Assembly (NCBI GenBank): GCA_026003015.1
Contig: BPGL01000001.1
Span: 1,256,717 to 1,320,716, forward strand
Direction: 5' to 3'
Length of the DNA: 64,000 bases
Source of the DNA: Actinomycetota bacterium
GTDB lineage: Bacteria; Actinomycetota; UBA4738; HRBIN12
Every line of letters starts with the position of its first letter. Position 1 is the stretch's first letter. Below are positions 8,635-17,580 of this stretch, piece by piece. The notes under the pieces were generated by a model, which saw nothing but the letters and a program-made list of their open reading frames with translations, did no database searches and was not told where the DNA came from. Made by a program: the position numbers and the translations under genes.

Positions 8635-8726
8635 CCCCGACGCGGCCGGGCGGGGCGGCCGCGCACGCGGCCGCCCGGGACCCGAGCCATCGACGTCGCA
8701 GCCCCCGGCCGCCCTAGACTCGGGTC

Positions 8727-9449
8727 GTGGACGCGCGCGGCGCAGCCGCCAACGGGGACGGCGACGAGGGGCACCGGCGGCGCCGGGCGGAGCTCGCGTC
8801 CCGGCTCGCCCACGAGGTCCGCACGCCGGTGGCGACGATCAAGGGGCTCGCCGCGACGGTCCTCGCGCACGACGAGCGCCTCGGCGCCGACGAGCGGCGC
8901 GAGCTCGTCGGGCTGATCGGCACCGAGGCCGCCCGCCTGCTCGAGCTCGTCGAGCAGGTTGCGCTCGCCCTGCGGATCGACGCCGACGGGCTCGCGATCC
9001 GGGCGCGCCCGACGCGGCTGGAGCCGCTGCTGCGCGACGCCGTCGCGGGGGCCGGCGTGGTCGACCACCCCGTCGTGCTCGACGCGCCGTCGGACCTCGA
9101 GGCGCCGGTCGATCCCCGCTGGTTGTCCGAAGCGCTTCGCCAGGGGATCACGAACGCGGCGCGCTTCTCCCCGGCCGGGCAGCCGATCGAGGTCCGCGCC
9201 CGCGCCGCGGGCGGGGACGCCCTCGTCGAGATCGTCGATCGCGGCCCGGGGATCCCTCGCGAGCGGCGCGAGGAGGTGTTCGAGCGGCTCACGACCTGGC
9301 GTCCCGCGGGCTACGAAGACCGTCCCGGCGCGGGCCTCGGGCTGTTCATCTGTCGGGCGATCGTGGCGGCCCACGGCGGGACCGCCTCCGTCCACGAGGG
9401 CGCCGAGGGGGGTACCATCTTGCGCCTACGGCTGCCGATGGAGGGCTGA
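8727..9449 (+). CDS. Soluble HisKA-type sensor histidine kinase
   Basis: A 240-residue kinase with a classical HisKA dimerisation domain: SRLAHEVRTPVATIKGLA with H29 as phosphoacceptor. The ATPase domain has an N box (QGITNAARFSP), the G1 box VDRGPGIP, an F box and the G2 box GAGLGLFICRAIV. There is no sensor or membrane segment. The GTG at 8727 lies 7 nt after TAGACT (8715-8720), so the transcript is predicted to be leaderless. It is followed immediately by a NarL-type response regulator, which is an uncommon partner because NarL proteins normally go with HisKA_3 kinases. Confidence 0.9.
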   Translation: MDARGAAANGDGDEGHRRRRAELASRLAHEVRTPVATIKGLAATVLAHDERLGADERRELVGLIGTEAARLLELVEQVALALRIDADGLAIRARPTRLEPLLRDAVAGAGVVDHPVVLDAPSDLEAPVDPRWLSEALRQGITNAARFSPAGQPIEVRARAAGGDALVEIVDRGPGIPRERREEVFERLTTWRPAGYEDRPGAGLGLFICRAIVAAHGGTASVHEGAEGGTILRLRLPMEG

Positions 9450-10127
9450 GTGGCTGGTCGCGACCCCGTCTCCATCCTGATCTGCGACGACCACAAGGTC
9501 CTGACCGACGCCCTCGCAACCGTCGTCGGGCTCGACGACGAGCTGAGCCTCGTCGCCCCACCGGTCCACACGCCCGAGGAGGCGATCGCGCTCGTCGAGG
9601 AGCACCTCCCCGACGTGGTCCTCATGGACATCGTCTTCAAGGGAGGCGGGATGACCGGGATCGAGGCGACGCGTCGGATCAAGGAGGCCTCGCCCTCGAC
9701 GAAGGTCGTGATCATCACGGCCCACGACGAGGACCGACTGCTCGTCGAGGCCGTCGAGGCCGGCGCCTCCGGCTTCTTGTCGAAGGACGAGGCGGCCGAG
9801 GAGGTCCTCGCGGCCGCGAAGGCCGCGGCCGACGGCGAGGTCTTGATCGACCCCGCCACGCTCACGCGGCTGCTCGCCCAGGTGGCGCGCGAGCGCGAAG
9901 CGCGTCGCGACGCGCTCGCGTTGCTCGGCGACCTCACCGACCGCGAGCGCGAGATCCTCGGTCTGCTCGCCGAAGGCATGCGCAACGACGAGATCGCCCA
10001 GAAGCTGTTCATCAGCCCGCAGACGGTGCAGACCCACATCCGCAACATCCTGGGCAAGCTGCGCGTGCACTCGAAGCTCGAAGCGGTCGCCTTCGCCGTC
10101 AAGCACGGCGCGATCCGCGTGCGCTGA
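9450..10127 (+). CDS. NarL/FixJ-family response regulator
   Basis: A 225-residue regulator. The receiver domain has DD at 13-14, phosphoacceptor D60 in VVLMDIVF, and a short glycine insertion (KGGGMTG) where relatives have MPGMDG. The LuxR-type helix-turn-helix is at about 155-215 (DLTDREREILGLLAEGM and SPQTVQTHIRNILGKL). Its GTG start directly abuts the kinase stop. Targets are unknown. A strong hairpin follows the gene at 10263-10297. Confidence 0.93.
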   Translation: MAGRDPVSILICDDHKVLTDALATVVGLDDELSLVAPPVHTPEEAIALVEEHLPDVVLMDIVFKGGGMTGIEATRRIKEASPSTKVVIITAHDEDRLLVEAVEAGASGFLSKDEAAEEVLAAAKAAADGEVLIDPATLTRLLAQVAREREARRDALALLGDLTDREREILGLLAEGMRNDEIAQKLFISPQTVQTHIRNILGKLRVHSKLEAVAFAVKHGAIRVR

Positions 10128-10262
10128 TCCCCGATCCTCGGGCTCGCGGGCGAAGATACCGGCTTCCGGGTATGCGCCCGGAGCCCCCGCGGGACGAAGC
10201 GTTGGATGCGACGCCGACCCTGACGCCGGGCCGCCGCCCCCTCGACGGACCCGGTGCTCCGG

Positions 10263-10297
10263 AAGGCCCGAGCCAACCCCTCCCTGGCTCGGGCCTT
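10263..10297. terminator. Bidirectional hairpin terminator
   Basis: A perfect 13-bp stem, AAGGCCCGAGCCA (10263-10275) against TGGCTCGGGCCTT (10285-10297), with a 9-nt loop. It lies between the converging response-regulator and menE genes, 10 nt from the menE stop. The A and T ends make it usable from both directions, although no long U tract follows. Confidence 0.8.
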
Positions 10298-10307
10298 CGT
10301 CCATGGA

Positions 10308-11474
10308 TCAGGCGGGTTCGAGGTCGCGTCGACGGATCTTGCCGCTCGCCGTCCGCGGGATGTCCGTCACGAGGAACAGTTCCTTCGGAGCCTTGAACGG
10401 CGCCAGGCGCTCCCGGCAGGCGGCCCGGAGCTCCTCGAGGCTCGGGGGCTCGTCCACACGGGCGGGCACGACCCAGGCCGCCACGTGCTCCCCCCAGTGC
10501 GCGTCGGGTCGCCCGGCCACCGCCGCGTCGGCGACGGCCGGGTGCTCACGCAGCACCGCCTCGACCTCCTCGGGCCACACCTTCTCCCCGCCGGTACGGA
10601 TCACGTCGTCGATCCGACCGTGCACGACGAGCCGCCCGTCCTCCAGCGACCCGACGTCGCCGGTGCGCAGCCATCCGTCGAGCGTGAAGGCCGACGCCGT
10701 CGCCTGTGGATCGTGTCGGTAGCCCTCCATGAGCGTCGGACCGGCGAGCTCGATCTCCCCGTCGGTGCCGATCCGCACGCGCGTGCCGGCGAAGGGGATC
10801 CCGTCGTAGACCACGCCCCCGCAGGACTCGGTCAGGCCGTAGGTCGACACGACCCGCGCCCCGCGGCCTTCCGCGCGGGCCCGGAGCTGCGGGTCGAGGG
10901 CACCGCCGCCGACGAGCAACGACAACCCCACGAGGGGCGGGTCGCCGGCGAGCAGGCGGCGGACCATCGTCGGCACGACGCTCGCCCAGCACGGAGCCGC
11001 CCCCACGATCCGCGCGGGATCGAACGTCGCGTGCACCTCGAGGGGCGCCCCCAGCACGACCCCGCGGAGCAGGACGAGGAGCCCGCCCACGTGGGCCGGC
11101 GTCAGGCAGGCGACCCACCGATCGACGTCGGTCGGCGCGAGCGCGGCCGCCGACCCCTCGAGGGCCGCGACGAGCGCCGCGCGGGACAGCTCCGCGAGCC
11201 GTGGCGCGCCCCCGGTCCCGCTCGTCGCGACGACCGCCGCGATCCGCTCGTCGACCGGGGCGGGGTCGGCGAACGCGATCTCCTCGTCCTCGGTCACCAG
11301 GAGCGCGGGCCGCGCCAGCTCGACGATCCGGCGGCGCTCCCGCTGGGTCGTTCGGAGGTCGAGGGGCAACACCGGCGCCCCGGCCGCCCACAGCTCGCCG
11401 AGCACCTCGGCCCAGCGTGGGCCGGGCGCGAGCTCCACCGCCACGAGCTCGCCGGGGGCCGCGGGGATCGCCAC
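10308..11474 (-). CDS. menE: o-Succinylbenzoate-CoA ligase
   Basis: A 388-residue ANL-superfamily adenylate-forming enzyme that activates o-succinylbenzoate in menaquinone synthesis. Signatures are the P loop [26 protein letters not shown] (A5), the hinge [21 protein letters not shown] in two blocks, [20 protein letters not shown], and the C-terminal catalytic lysine in [13 protein letters not shown]. It is short for the superfamily, as actinobacterial MenE proteins are. The GTG at 11474 is chosen because it lies 8 nt after TAGCCT (11487-11482). An alternative GTG at 11495 would sit upstream of that promoter element. The gene diverges from menB. Confidence 0.9.
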   Translation of the reverse strand: MAIPAAPGELVAVELAPGPRWAEVLGELWAAGAPVLPLDLRTTQRERRRIVELARPALLVTEDEEIAFADPAPVDERIAAVVATSGTGGAPRLAELSRAALVAALEGSAAALAPTDVDRWVACLTPAHVGGLLVLLRGVVLGAPLEVHATFDPARIVGAAPCWASVVPTMVRRLLAGDPPLVGLSLLVGGGALDPQLRARAEGRGARVVSTYGLTESCGGVVYDGIPFAGTRVRIGTDGEIELAGPTLMEGYRHDPQATASAFTLDGWLRTGDVGSLEDGRLVVHGRIDDVIRTGGEKVWPEEVEAVLREHPAVADAAVAGRPDAHWGEHVAAWVVPARVDEPPSLEELRAACRERLAPFKAPKELFLVTDIPRTASGKIRRRDLEPA

Positions 11475-11476
11475 GT

Positions 11477-11491
11477 GGGGTAGGCTACCCC
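11477..11491. promoter_or_regulatory. Palindrome with back-to-back -10 elements, menE/menB
   Basis: GGGGTA-GGC-TACCCC is a perfect inverted repeat in the 55-nt space between the divergent menE and menB starts. It contains TAGGCT for menB (+ strand) and TAGCCT for menE (- strand), so the two -10 elements overlap. A protein bound here would block both directions, and the two promoters should compete. It could be an operator or merely a consequence of two overlapping, self-complementary hexamers. Confidence 0.45.
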
Positions 11492-11529
11492 TCACCGTTC
11501 GAGCACCCGCTCTAGGAGTCGATGGTCCG

Positions 11530-12369
11530 ATGGTTGAGATCCGCCCCGCCCTGCCCTGGCGGCCGGCCGGCGACCCCGCCTGGGCCGACGTGCGGTACGA
11601 GACCGCCGAGCAGATCGCGAAGATCACGATCTGCCGCCCCGAGGTGCGCAACGCCTTCCGACCGCGCACGGTCCGCGAGCTCCAGCAGGCCTTCGAGCGC
11701 GCGCGCGACGACCCCTCGATCGGCGTCGTGATCCTCACCGGCGAGGGGTCCGAGGCCTTCTCGAGCGGCGGCGACCAGAAGATCCGAGGCGACGACGGCT
11801 ACGTCGACGAGCGCGGGATCGGGCGGCTGAACGTCTTGGACCTGCAGATCCAGATCCGACGGCTGCCCAAGCCCGTCGTCGCGATGGTCGCGGGCTACGC
11901 GATCGGCGGCGGGCACGTCCTGCACCTCTGTTGCGACCTCACGGTCGCGGCGGACAACGCGCGCTTCGGTCAGACCGGCCCGCGCGTCGGGTCCTTCGAC
12001 GGCGGCTACGGCATCGGCCTGCTCGCTCGACAGATCGGGGAGAAGCGAGCGAAGGAGGTCTGGTTCCTGTGTCGACAGTACGACGCCCACACGGCGCTCG
12101 CGTGGGGGCTCGTGAACGCCGTGGTGCCGGTCGCGGAGCTCGAGGAGACCACCGTCGCCTGGTGCCGCGAGCTGCTCGCGCACTCGCCGCTGGCCCTGCG
12201 CCTGCTCAAGGCCGGCTACAACGCGGGGATCGACGGCCTCGCCGGCGTGCAGCAGCTCGCGGGCGACGCGACGCTCCTGTACTACATGACCGACGAGGCC
12301 CAGGAGGGGCGCGACGCCTTCCGGGAGAAGCGCCGACCCGACTTCTCGCGCTTCCCCAAGCGGCCGTGA
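11530..12369 (+). CDS. menB: 1,4-Dihydroxy-2-naphthoyl-CoA synthase
   Basis: A 279-residue crotonase-fold enzyme that closes the naphthoquinone ring from succinylbenzoyl-CoA. It has the CoA-binding oxyanion loops [10 protein letters not shown] and [20 protein letters not shown], then [12 protein letters not shown] and the C-terminal [19 protein letters not shown] typical of MenB rather than other crotonases. The ATG at 11530 follows an AGGAG site. Its stop overlaps the menA start (GTGA), so menB, menA and menD are one translationally coupled unit. Confidence 0.97.
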   Translation: MVEIRPALPWRPAGDPAWADVRYETAEQIAKITICRPEVRNAFRPRTVRELQQAFERARDDPSIGVVILTGEGSEAFSSGGDQKIRGDDGYVDERGIGRLNVLDLQIQIRRLPKPVVAMVAGYAIGGGHVLHLCCDLTVAADNARFGQTGPRVGSFDGGYGIGLLARQIGEKRAKEVWFLCRQYDAHTALAWGLVNAVVPVAELEETTVAWCRELLAHSPLALRLLKAGYNAGIDGLAGVQQLAGDATLLYYMTDEAQEGRDAFREKRRPDFSRFPKRP

Positions 12370-13265
12370 TCCCCTCGCTCGGTCTGTGGTGGCGCGGAGC
12401 CCGGCCCCGGACCCTCGGAGCCGGCGTCGTGCCGGTCCTCGTCGGAGCGGCCGCGGCCGGTGAGGGCGAGGTGGCGGCCTGGCGGCTGGGCGCCGCGCTC
12501 GTGGTCGCGATCGGGCTGCAGGTCGGCGTGAACTACGCCAACGACTACTTCGACGGGGTGCGCGGCGTCGACACGTCGGCGCGGCTGGGTCCGGCCCGGC
12601 TCGTCGCGAGCGGGTCGGCCTCCCCGCGCGCGGTCCTCGCGGCGGCGCTCATCGCGATCGGGATCGCCGCCGCGGCGGGGGCTGCGCTCGCCGTGGCCAC
12701 CGAGCCGCTGCCGATCTTCGCCCTGGGCGCCCTCGCGCTGCTCGCCACGCTCCTGTACAGCGGCGGGCCGCGCCCCTACGCGTCGCTCGGCCTCGGGGAG
12801 GTCATGGTCTTCCTGTGCTTCGGGCTCTTCGCGACCTGCGGAACCACCTTCGTGGTACGAGGAACCGTGACGGCGGCGTCGTGGTGGTGCGGCGCGACGC
12901 TCGGTCTGCTCGCGGTCGCGATCCTGGTCGCGAACAACCTCCGGGACATCCCGACCGACGCGGCGGCCGGCAAGCGGACGCTCGCCGTGCGGCTCGGCGA
13001 GCGGCACACGCGCGCCCTGTACGGGACGCTCGTGATCGGCGCTTTCCTCACGATCGCGAGCGGCGTCCTCGCCGGCCGCCTGGACCCCTCGATCGGGCTG
13101 CCGACCGGCTGTCTGCTCGGCCTGGTCGCCGCGCCCCTGGCGGCGCGACCCCTCGCGCGGGTCCAGCGCGCGCGCGGACCCGAGCTCGTCGCGGTCCTGA
13201 CCGCGACGGCGGCGGTCCACGCGGCGACCGGGCTGCTGCTCGCCCTCGGCCTGCTGTGGGGCTGA
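12366..13265 (+). CDS. menA: 1,4-Dihydroxy-2-naphthoate polyprenyltransferase
   Basis: A 299-residue UbiA-family membrane prenyltransferase that attaches the isoprenoid chain to DHNA. It has about eight hydrophobic helices. The first aspartate-rich motif is [14 protein letters not shown] and the second is [22 protein letters not shown], and both bind the prenyl diphosphate through magnesium. The GTG at 12366 overlaps the menB stop by 4 bp, and the stop overlaps the menD start by one base. Length and topology are normal. Confidence 0.96.
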   Translation: MIPSLGLWWRGARPRTLGAGVVPVLVGAAAAGEGEVAAWRLGAALVVAIGLQVGVNYANDYFDGVRGVDTSARLGPARLVASGSASPRAVLAAALIAIGIAAAAGAALAVATEPLPIFALGALALLATLLYSGGPRPYASLGLGEVMVFLCFGLFATCGTTFVVRGTVTAASWWCGATLGLLAVAILVANNLRDIPTDAAAGKRTLAVRLGERHTRALYGTLVIGAFLTIASGVLAGRLDPSIGLPTGCLLGLVAAPLAARPLARVQRARGPELVAVLTATAAVHAATGLLLALGLLWG

Positions 13266-14959
13266 TGGATCCGGCCGCGGGCACCCTCGCGTGCGCCTGG
13301 GCCCTCGTGGACGAGCTCGTCGCCGGCGGCGTGCGCCACGCGTGCCTGTCCCCGGGCTCTCGCTCCACCCCCCTGGCCCTCGCGCTCGCCCGCCACCCGG
13401 CCATCGAGCTGCACGTGCATCTGGACGAGCGCTCCAGCGCGTTCGTCGCGATCGGGATCGCTCGGTCGACCCGGCGGCCCGTGGTCGTCGCCACGACGAG
13501 CGGCACGGCGGTCGCCGAGCTCGCACCGGCCGTGGTCGAGGCCTGGCAGGCGCGCGTGCCCCTCGTGCTCCTGACGGCCGACCGGCCTCCGAGGCTGCGA
13601 GGCACCGGCGCGAACCAGACGATCGACCAGGTCGGGATCTTCGGCGGCCACGCCGCCTACCTCGAGCCGCCCGTGGCGGGACCGACGCGCAAGGCCGCGT
13701 GGTCCGAGGCCGGCCGCACCGCGGCCCTCGTGGTGCGTCGCACGAGCACGCCCGTCCACCTGAACTGCCCCATCGAGGAGCCGCTCGTGCCGAGCGGCGA
13801 GGTCGCGCTCGAGCCCTCCGCGCGCCCCCTCGACCCCCCGGTGGAGGAGGCCCCGTCCCTGGGGGCGGCCGACGAGGAACGGCTGGGGGCGGAGGTCGAG
13901 GGGGCCCGCGGCGTCGTGGTCGTCGGCGGCACATGGCCGGTCGAGCCCGTCGGGGACCTCTCCTGCCTCGCTCGCCTCGGTTGGCCGGTGCTCGCCGAGC
14001 CGATCTCGGGGCTGCGCCGCCCCGGGGACGCGCTCGCCGCCGGCCAGGCCCTGATCGGTGACCCCGGCTGGACCGAGGCCCACCCCCCCGAGGTGGTGCT
14101 CCAGCTCGGCGCGACACCGACGACGCGCGCGACCCAGGCGTTCGTCGCCGGCGCCGCGCGCCTGCTCGTCGCCGACCGCACGCATCCGAACCCCGACCCC
14201 GAGCGCCGGGCGACCTGGCGGCTGCGCGCCGACCTGCCCGCGGTGCTCGCCGCCCTCGAGCGCCTCGTCGAGGAGCGCTCCCCCGCCCCCGAGGGCTGGC
14301 GCGCCACCTGGGCCGAGGCCGACGCTCGGGCCCGTCGCGCCCTGGATCGGGCGATGGACGGTTGGGACGAGCCGTTCGAGCCGCGGGTCGCCCGCGACGT
14401 CGCGGCCTGGGTCCCGCAGGGAGGAACGCTGTTCGTCGGCAACTCCCTGCCGATCCGCGACCTCGACCTCACGATGGCCCCGCGCACCGGTCTCCGGGTC
14501 GTCGCGAACCGCGGCGCGAGCGGCATCGACGGGCTCGTGTCCACCGCGATCGGCCTGGCGGCGGCCGGCCGCCCCGTGGTGGGGCTCCTGGGCGACCTTT
14601 CGTTCGTGCACGACGCGGGCGCGCTGCTGTGGAACGGGCCCCGCCGCGGCCCCGACCTCGTCCTGGTCGTGCTCGCCAACGGCGGCGGCGAGATCTTCTC
14701 GCTGCTCGCGCACGAGGCGCTGCCCGAACACGAGGCGCTGTTCCGCACGCCGCACGGCCTCGACCTCGGCGCCGTGTGCGCCGCGGCCGGGGTCGGCCAC
14801 GAGCGGGTGGAGGCCGCCGGGGAGCTGCTGCCCGCGCTCGACCGCGCCGCCGACGCCGGGGGTCTGCGGGTCGTCGAGGTCGCGATCGACGCCGCGCTGG
14901 GGCGCGAGCGCCGCGCGGCGCTGCGGCGCTCGGTCGCCGAGGCGCTCGAGGGAGCCTGA
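13265..14959 (+). CDS. menD: 2-Succinyl-5-enolpyruvyl-6-hydroxy-3-cyclohexene-1-carboxylate synthase
   Basis: A 564-residue thiamine-diphosphate enzyme that joins isochorismate and 2-oxoglutarate, the first committed step of the classical menaquinone pathway. Signatures are CLSPGSRSTPLALAL, LDERSSAFVAIG with the cofactor-activating Glu, TSGTAVAELAPAVVEA, TADRPPRLRGTGANQTIDQ in two blocks, FVGNSLPIRDLD, NRGASGIDGLVSTA and the TPP motif GDLSFVHDAGAL through NGGGEIFSLL. The start ATG is shared with the menA stop (TGATG). It ends 5 nt from the converging menF. Confidence 0.96.
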   Translation: MDPAAGTLACAWALVDELVAGGVRHACLSPGSRSTPLALALARHPAIELHVHLDERSSAFVAIGIARSTRRPVVVATTSGTAVAELAPAVVEAWQARVPLVLLTADRPPRLRGTGANQTIDQVGIFGGHAAYLEPPVAGPTRKAAWSEAGRTAALVVRRTSTPVHLNCPIEEPLVPSGEVALEPSARPLDPPVEEAPSLGAADEERLGAEVEGARGVVVVGGTWPVEPVGDLSCLARLGWPVLAEPISGLRRPGDALAAGQALIGDPGWTEAHPPEVVLQLGATPTTRATQAFVAGAARLLVADRTHPNPDPERRATWRLRADLPAVLAALERLVEERSPAPEGWRATWAEADARARRALDRAMDGWDEPFEPRVARDVAAWVPQGGTLFVGNSLPIRDLDLTMAPRTGLRVVANRGASGIDGLVSTAIGLAAAGRPVVGLLGDLSFVHDAGALLWNGPRRGPDLVLVVLANGGGEIFSLLAHEALPEHEALFRTPHGLDLGAVCAAAGVGHERVEAAGELLPALDRAADAGGLRVVEVAIDAALGRERRAALRRSVAEALEGA

Positions 14960-14964
14960 GCGAC

Positions 14965-16113
14965 TCAGCCCCAGCGGAGCGCGTCGAGGAACGCTCGGAA
15001 CTTCCGATCGGTCTCGGCGAGCTCGGCCGCCGGGTCACTCGCCGCGACGATGCCGGCGCCCGCGTAGAGCGTCGCCCGCTCGCCGACGAGCAGCGCGCAG
15101 CGCAGGGCGATCGCCCAAACCCCGTCCCCGGCCCCGTCGACCCAACCGACCGGACCCGCGTAGGCGCCTCGGTCGAAGGGCTCGAGCGCCTCGATCGCGG
15201 CCAGGGCCGCGGCCGCCGGCTCCCCACCGACCGCCGGCGTCGGGTGCAGCGCCCGCGCGAGGTCCAGGGCCGAGGGCCCGGGCTCGCGCAGCGTCCCGAC
15301 GAAGCGCGTCGACAGGTGCCAGACGTTCGCCGTCGCGATCGGGCGCGGGGTCGGGTCCCAGCGCAGCTCCCGGCACAGCGGCCCCAGCGCGGCGGCCACG
15401 GCCTCGACGACGATCGCGTGCTCCTCCCGATCCTTGGCCGAACGAGCGAGCGCGCGGGCGATCGCCCGGTCCTCGCTCGCGTCCGCGGCGCGCGGGGCCG
15501 AGCCGGCGAGCGGGTTCGCGCGGACCCGCAGGCCCTGGCGAGCGACGAGGAGCTCCGGCGACGCGCCGACCAGGACCCCGCCGTCCGCCGGCACGGCGAA
15601 GGCGTAGGCGTCCGGCTCGACCGCGCGGAGCCGGTGCAGGAGCAGGCGAGCATCGAGCGGCCGGCCGGCCCGCACCTCGATCGTGCGCGCGAGCACCACC
15701 TTGCGGAGCCCGCCGGCGCGGATCCGCTCGACGGCAACCCGCACCGCCGCTGCGTAGTCGTCGGGTGCGGGATGCTCGCGGAGCTGCGGCTCGGCGAACG
15801 CCGCGGCCGGACGCCGTCCTCGGACGGGCTCCACCGGCGGCGTCGGGTCGCCGAGGAGCACGGGCGCCCGGCCCCGGACGCGGCGGCGGATCGCTGCGTC
15901 CGCGAGCAGCAGCGGCCGGTCGCCCTCGAACCCCAGGGCGCCGATCGCCACCGCCCCCCGGCGCGCGCGCAGGGCCTCGACCGCGCGGTCGGCCGGCACC
16001 CACCCGGCGGCCCGCGTCGCGACGACGCCGACGCCGGCTCGAGCGACGAAGGCGCCGTCGGGCGGTCGGTACGCCGCGAGGAGGTCGAAGGCCGGCCCGA
16101 GCGATCGCGGCAT
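14965..16113 (-). CDS. menF: Isochorismate synthase
   Basis: A 382-residue chorismate-utilising enzyme that converts chorismate to isochorismate, the entry to menaquinone. The conserved C-terminal catalytic block includes RKVVLARTIEV, NPLAGSAPRAADASED, AKDREEHAIVVEAVAAAL, HLSTRFVGTL, LHPTPAVGGEP, FDRGAYAGPVGWVDGAGDG and GAGIVAASDPAAE. The N-terminal 110 residues are weakly conserved, as usual. It starts 3 nt after the menG stop, so MerR-menG-menF form an operon. A salicylate-type synthase is a less likely alternative given the men context. Confidence 0.93.
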   Translation of the reverse strand: MPRSLGPAFDLLAAYRPPDGAFVARAGVGVVATRAAGWVPADRAVEALRARRGAVAIGALGFEGDRPLLLADAAIRRRVRGRAPVLLGDPTPPVEPVRGRRPAAAFAEPQLREHPAPDDYAAAVRVAVERIRAGGLRKVVLARTIEVRAGRPLDARLLLHRLRAVEPDAYAFAVPADGGVLVGASPELLVARQGLRVRANPLAGSAPRAADASEDRAIARALARSAKDREEHAIVVEAVAAALGPLCRELRWDPTPRPIATANVWHLSTRFVGTLREPGPSALDLARALHPTPAVGGEPAAAALAAIEALEPFDRGAYAGPVGWVDGAGDGVWAIALRCALLVGERATLYAGAGIVAASDPAAELAETDRKFRAFLDALRWG

Positions 16114-16116
16114 CGG

Positions 16117-16809
16117 CTAGGCCCGCACGCCGACGAGGAGCTGCGCTACCCCGCCGGCGAGCTCGATCCGGCGCGCCCCCGGGAACCCCGCCGAGCGCAC
16201 GATCTCGAGGAGCTCGGCGGGCGGAGGCAGGTAGGCCAGCGACCGCGGCAGGTACGCGTAGGCGTCGCGATCGGAGAGCAACCCCCCGAGCAGCGGCACG
16301 ACGTGCTCGAGCCAGGCTCGGTGGGCCGAGCGCAGCCACCCCGAGGCCGGCTCGGAGGTCTCCAGCAGCCCGATCGAGCCCCCCGGGCGAACGACCCGGG
16401 CGATCTCGGCCGCCAGGGCGGGGATCGACGCGACGTTGCGCAGCGCGAAGCCGCACGTCGCCCCGTCGACCGCGCCGTCGCGCACCGGCAGCCGCAGGAT
16501 GTCGGCCTGCACGAGCGGCGCGCTCGTGCGCGCGGCGGCGAGCATCCCGGCCGACAGATCGACGCCGACCGCTCGGTACCCCTGCCGCTGGAGCTCCCGG
16601 CACAGGTCCCCCGTCCCGCAGGCCAGATCGAGCACGAGCGAGCCGCGCGGCAGCCCCAGGGCCGCCACCGTGCGCCGCCGCCATGCGACGTCGAGCCCCC
16701 CGGTCATCAGTCGGTTGACGAGGTCGTAGCGCCCCGCGATCCGGTCGAACATCGCGCGGACGGCACGGACCTTCTCCTCGCCCTGCGGGAGCGGACGGTC
16801 GGACCTCAC
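16117..16809 (-). CDS. menG: Demethylmenaquinone methyltransferase
   Basis: A 230-residue SAM-dependent methyltransferase of the UbiE/MenG family that performs the last step of menaquinone synthesis. The family start is present (VRAMFDRIAGRYDLVNRLMT), then the SAM motif LDLACGTGDLCREL, GVDLSAGML, CGFALRNVAS, and PGGSIGLLETSEPASGWLRS. The start is GTG at 16809, overlapping the stop of the MerR gene (GTGA). This coupling makes the MerR protein a natural candidate regulator of late menaquinone synthesis. Confidence 0.94.
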   Translation of the reverse strand: MRSDRPLPQGEEKVRAVRAMFDRIAGRYDLVNRLMTGGLDVAWRRRTVAALGLPRGSLVLDLACGTGDLCRELQRQGYRAVGVDLSAGMLAAARTSAPLVQADILRLPVRDGAVDGATCGFALRNVASIPALAAEIARVVRPGGSIGLLETSEPASGWLRSAHRAWLEHVVPLLGGLLSDRDAYAYLPRSLAYLPPPAELLEIVRSAGFPGARRIELAGGVAQLLVGVRA

Positions 16810-17513
16810 CCCGCCACGTCCTCGAACCGCTCCTCCGCGGTCTCGAGCAGCACGCGGCGGAAGTGATGGGCGACGAGGGCCTGCACGGCCGGCAGGAGCT
16901 CGCGGAACGCCTCCACGAGCTGCTCGGCCGCGCGGGCCTCATCGGGAGCGGAGTCGCGGATCGGCTTGCGCACGTGGTCGTCGAACAGGTCCACGGCCCG
17001 CGTCGCGAGCTCGCGCATCGCGCGGTCCGCGTCGCGTGCGAGGCCGAGGAGCTCGCCGACCGGCAGACCGAACTCGAGCAGCCGCAGCGCGGTGCGAACG
17101 ACCTCGACGTCGCCGGCCGTGTACCGTCGCTCGCCGTCGACGAGGCGGCCGATCCGGATCCCCTCGCGCTCCACGGCCTGGATCAGCGAGGCGGGCACGC
17201 CGGCGCGCTCGGCGAACGACTCGAGATCGAGCGGCTCGTCCTCGGCGTCGCCGAGCTCCTGGGCCACGGCGGCGGCGAGGTCGGCGTCGGCGGGGCCGAG
17301 CTCCCCGCGCAGGACCCGACCGATCGCCGCGAGCGTGAGCCCCTTGCGCTGCAGCTCACGGATCCGTCGGATCCCCTGCACGTGCTCGGGCCCGTACCAG
17401 GCGACGCGACCCTCGCGCGTCGGCTGCGCGAGGAGCCCCCGCGCCTGGTAGTAGCGCACCGTGTCGACCGACACGTCGCACGCGGCGGCGAGCTGCTCCA
17501 CCCGATACCTCAC
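16806..17513 (-). CDS. MerR-family regulator with two MerR-like domains
   Basis: A 235-residue transcription factor. Residues 1-70 are a MerR winged helix (MRYRVEQLAAACDVSVDTVRYYQARGL in two parts, ending KGLTLAAIGRVL). Residues about 95-165 look like a second MerR domain (FAERAGVPASLIQAVEREGI, ERRYTAGDVEVVRTALRLLE). A C-terminal helical region follows, without cysteines for metal sensing. The GTG at 17513 lies 9 nt after TAGAGT (17527-17522), and a 15-bp palindrome covers that hexamer, suggesting autorepression. It is the first gene of the operon with menG and menF. The effector is unknown. Confidence 0.85.
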   Translation of the reverse strand: MRYRVEQLAAACDVSVDTVRYYQARGLLAQPTREGRVAWYGPEHVQGIRRIRELQRKGLTLAAIGRVLRGELGPADADLAAAVAQELGDAEDEPLDLESFAERAGVPASLIQAVEREGIRIGRLVDGERRYTAGDVEVVRTALRLLEFGLPVGELLGLARDADRAMRELATRAVDLFDDHVRKPIRDSAPDEARAAEQLVEAFRELLPAVQALVAHHFRRVLLETAEERFEDVAG

Positions 17514-17519
17514 GACCGG

Positions 17520-17534
17520 TCACTCTACGAGTGA
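17520..17534. promoter_or_regulatory. Putative MerR operator over its own -10
   Basis: TCACTC-TAC-GAGTGA is a perfect inverted repeat with 6-bp arms. It overlaps the predicted -10 TAGAGT of the MerR-menG-menF operon and lies 33 nt before the -10 of the divergent glycosyltransferase gene at 17581. The position fits an autoregulatory site for the MerR dimer. Confidence 0.5.
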
Positions 17535-17580
17535 GCGCTCGTACGGTCCAACGACGCCCCCGGGGCTAGGATGCGCGCGG

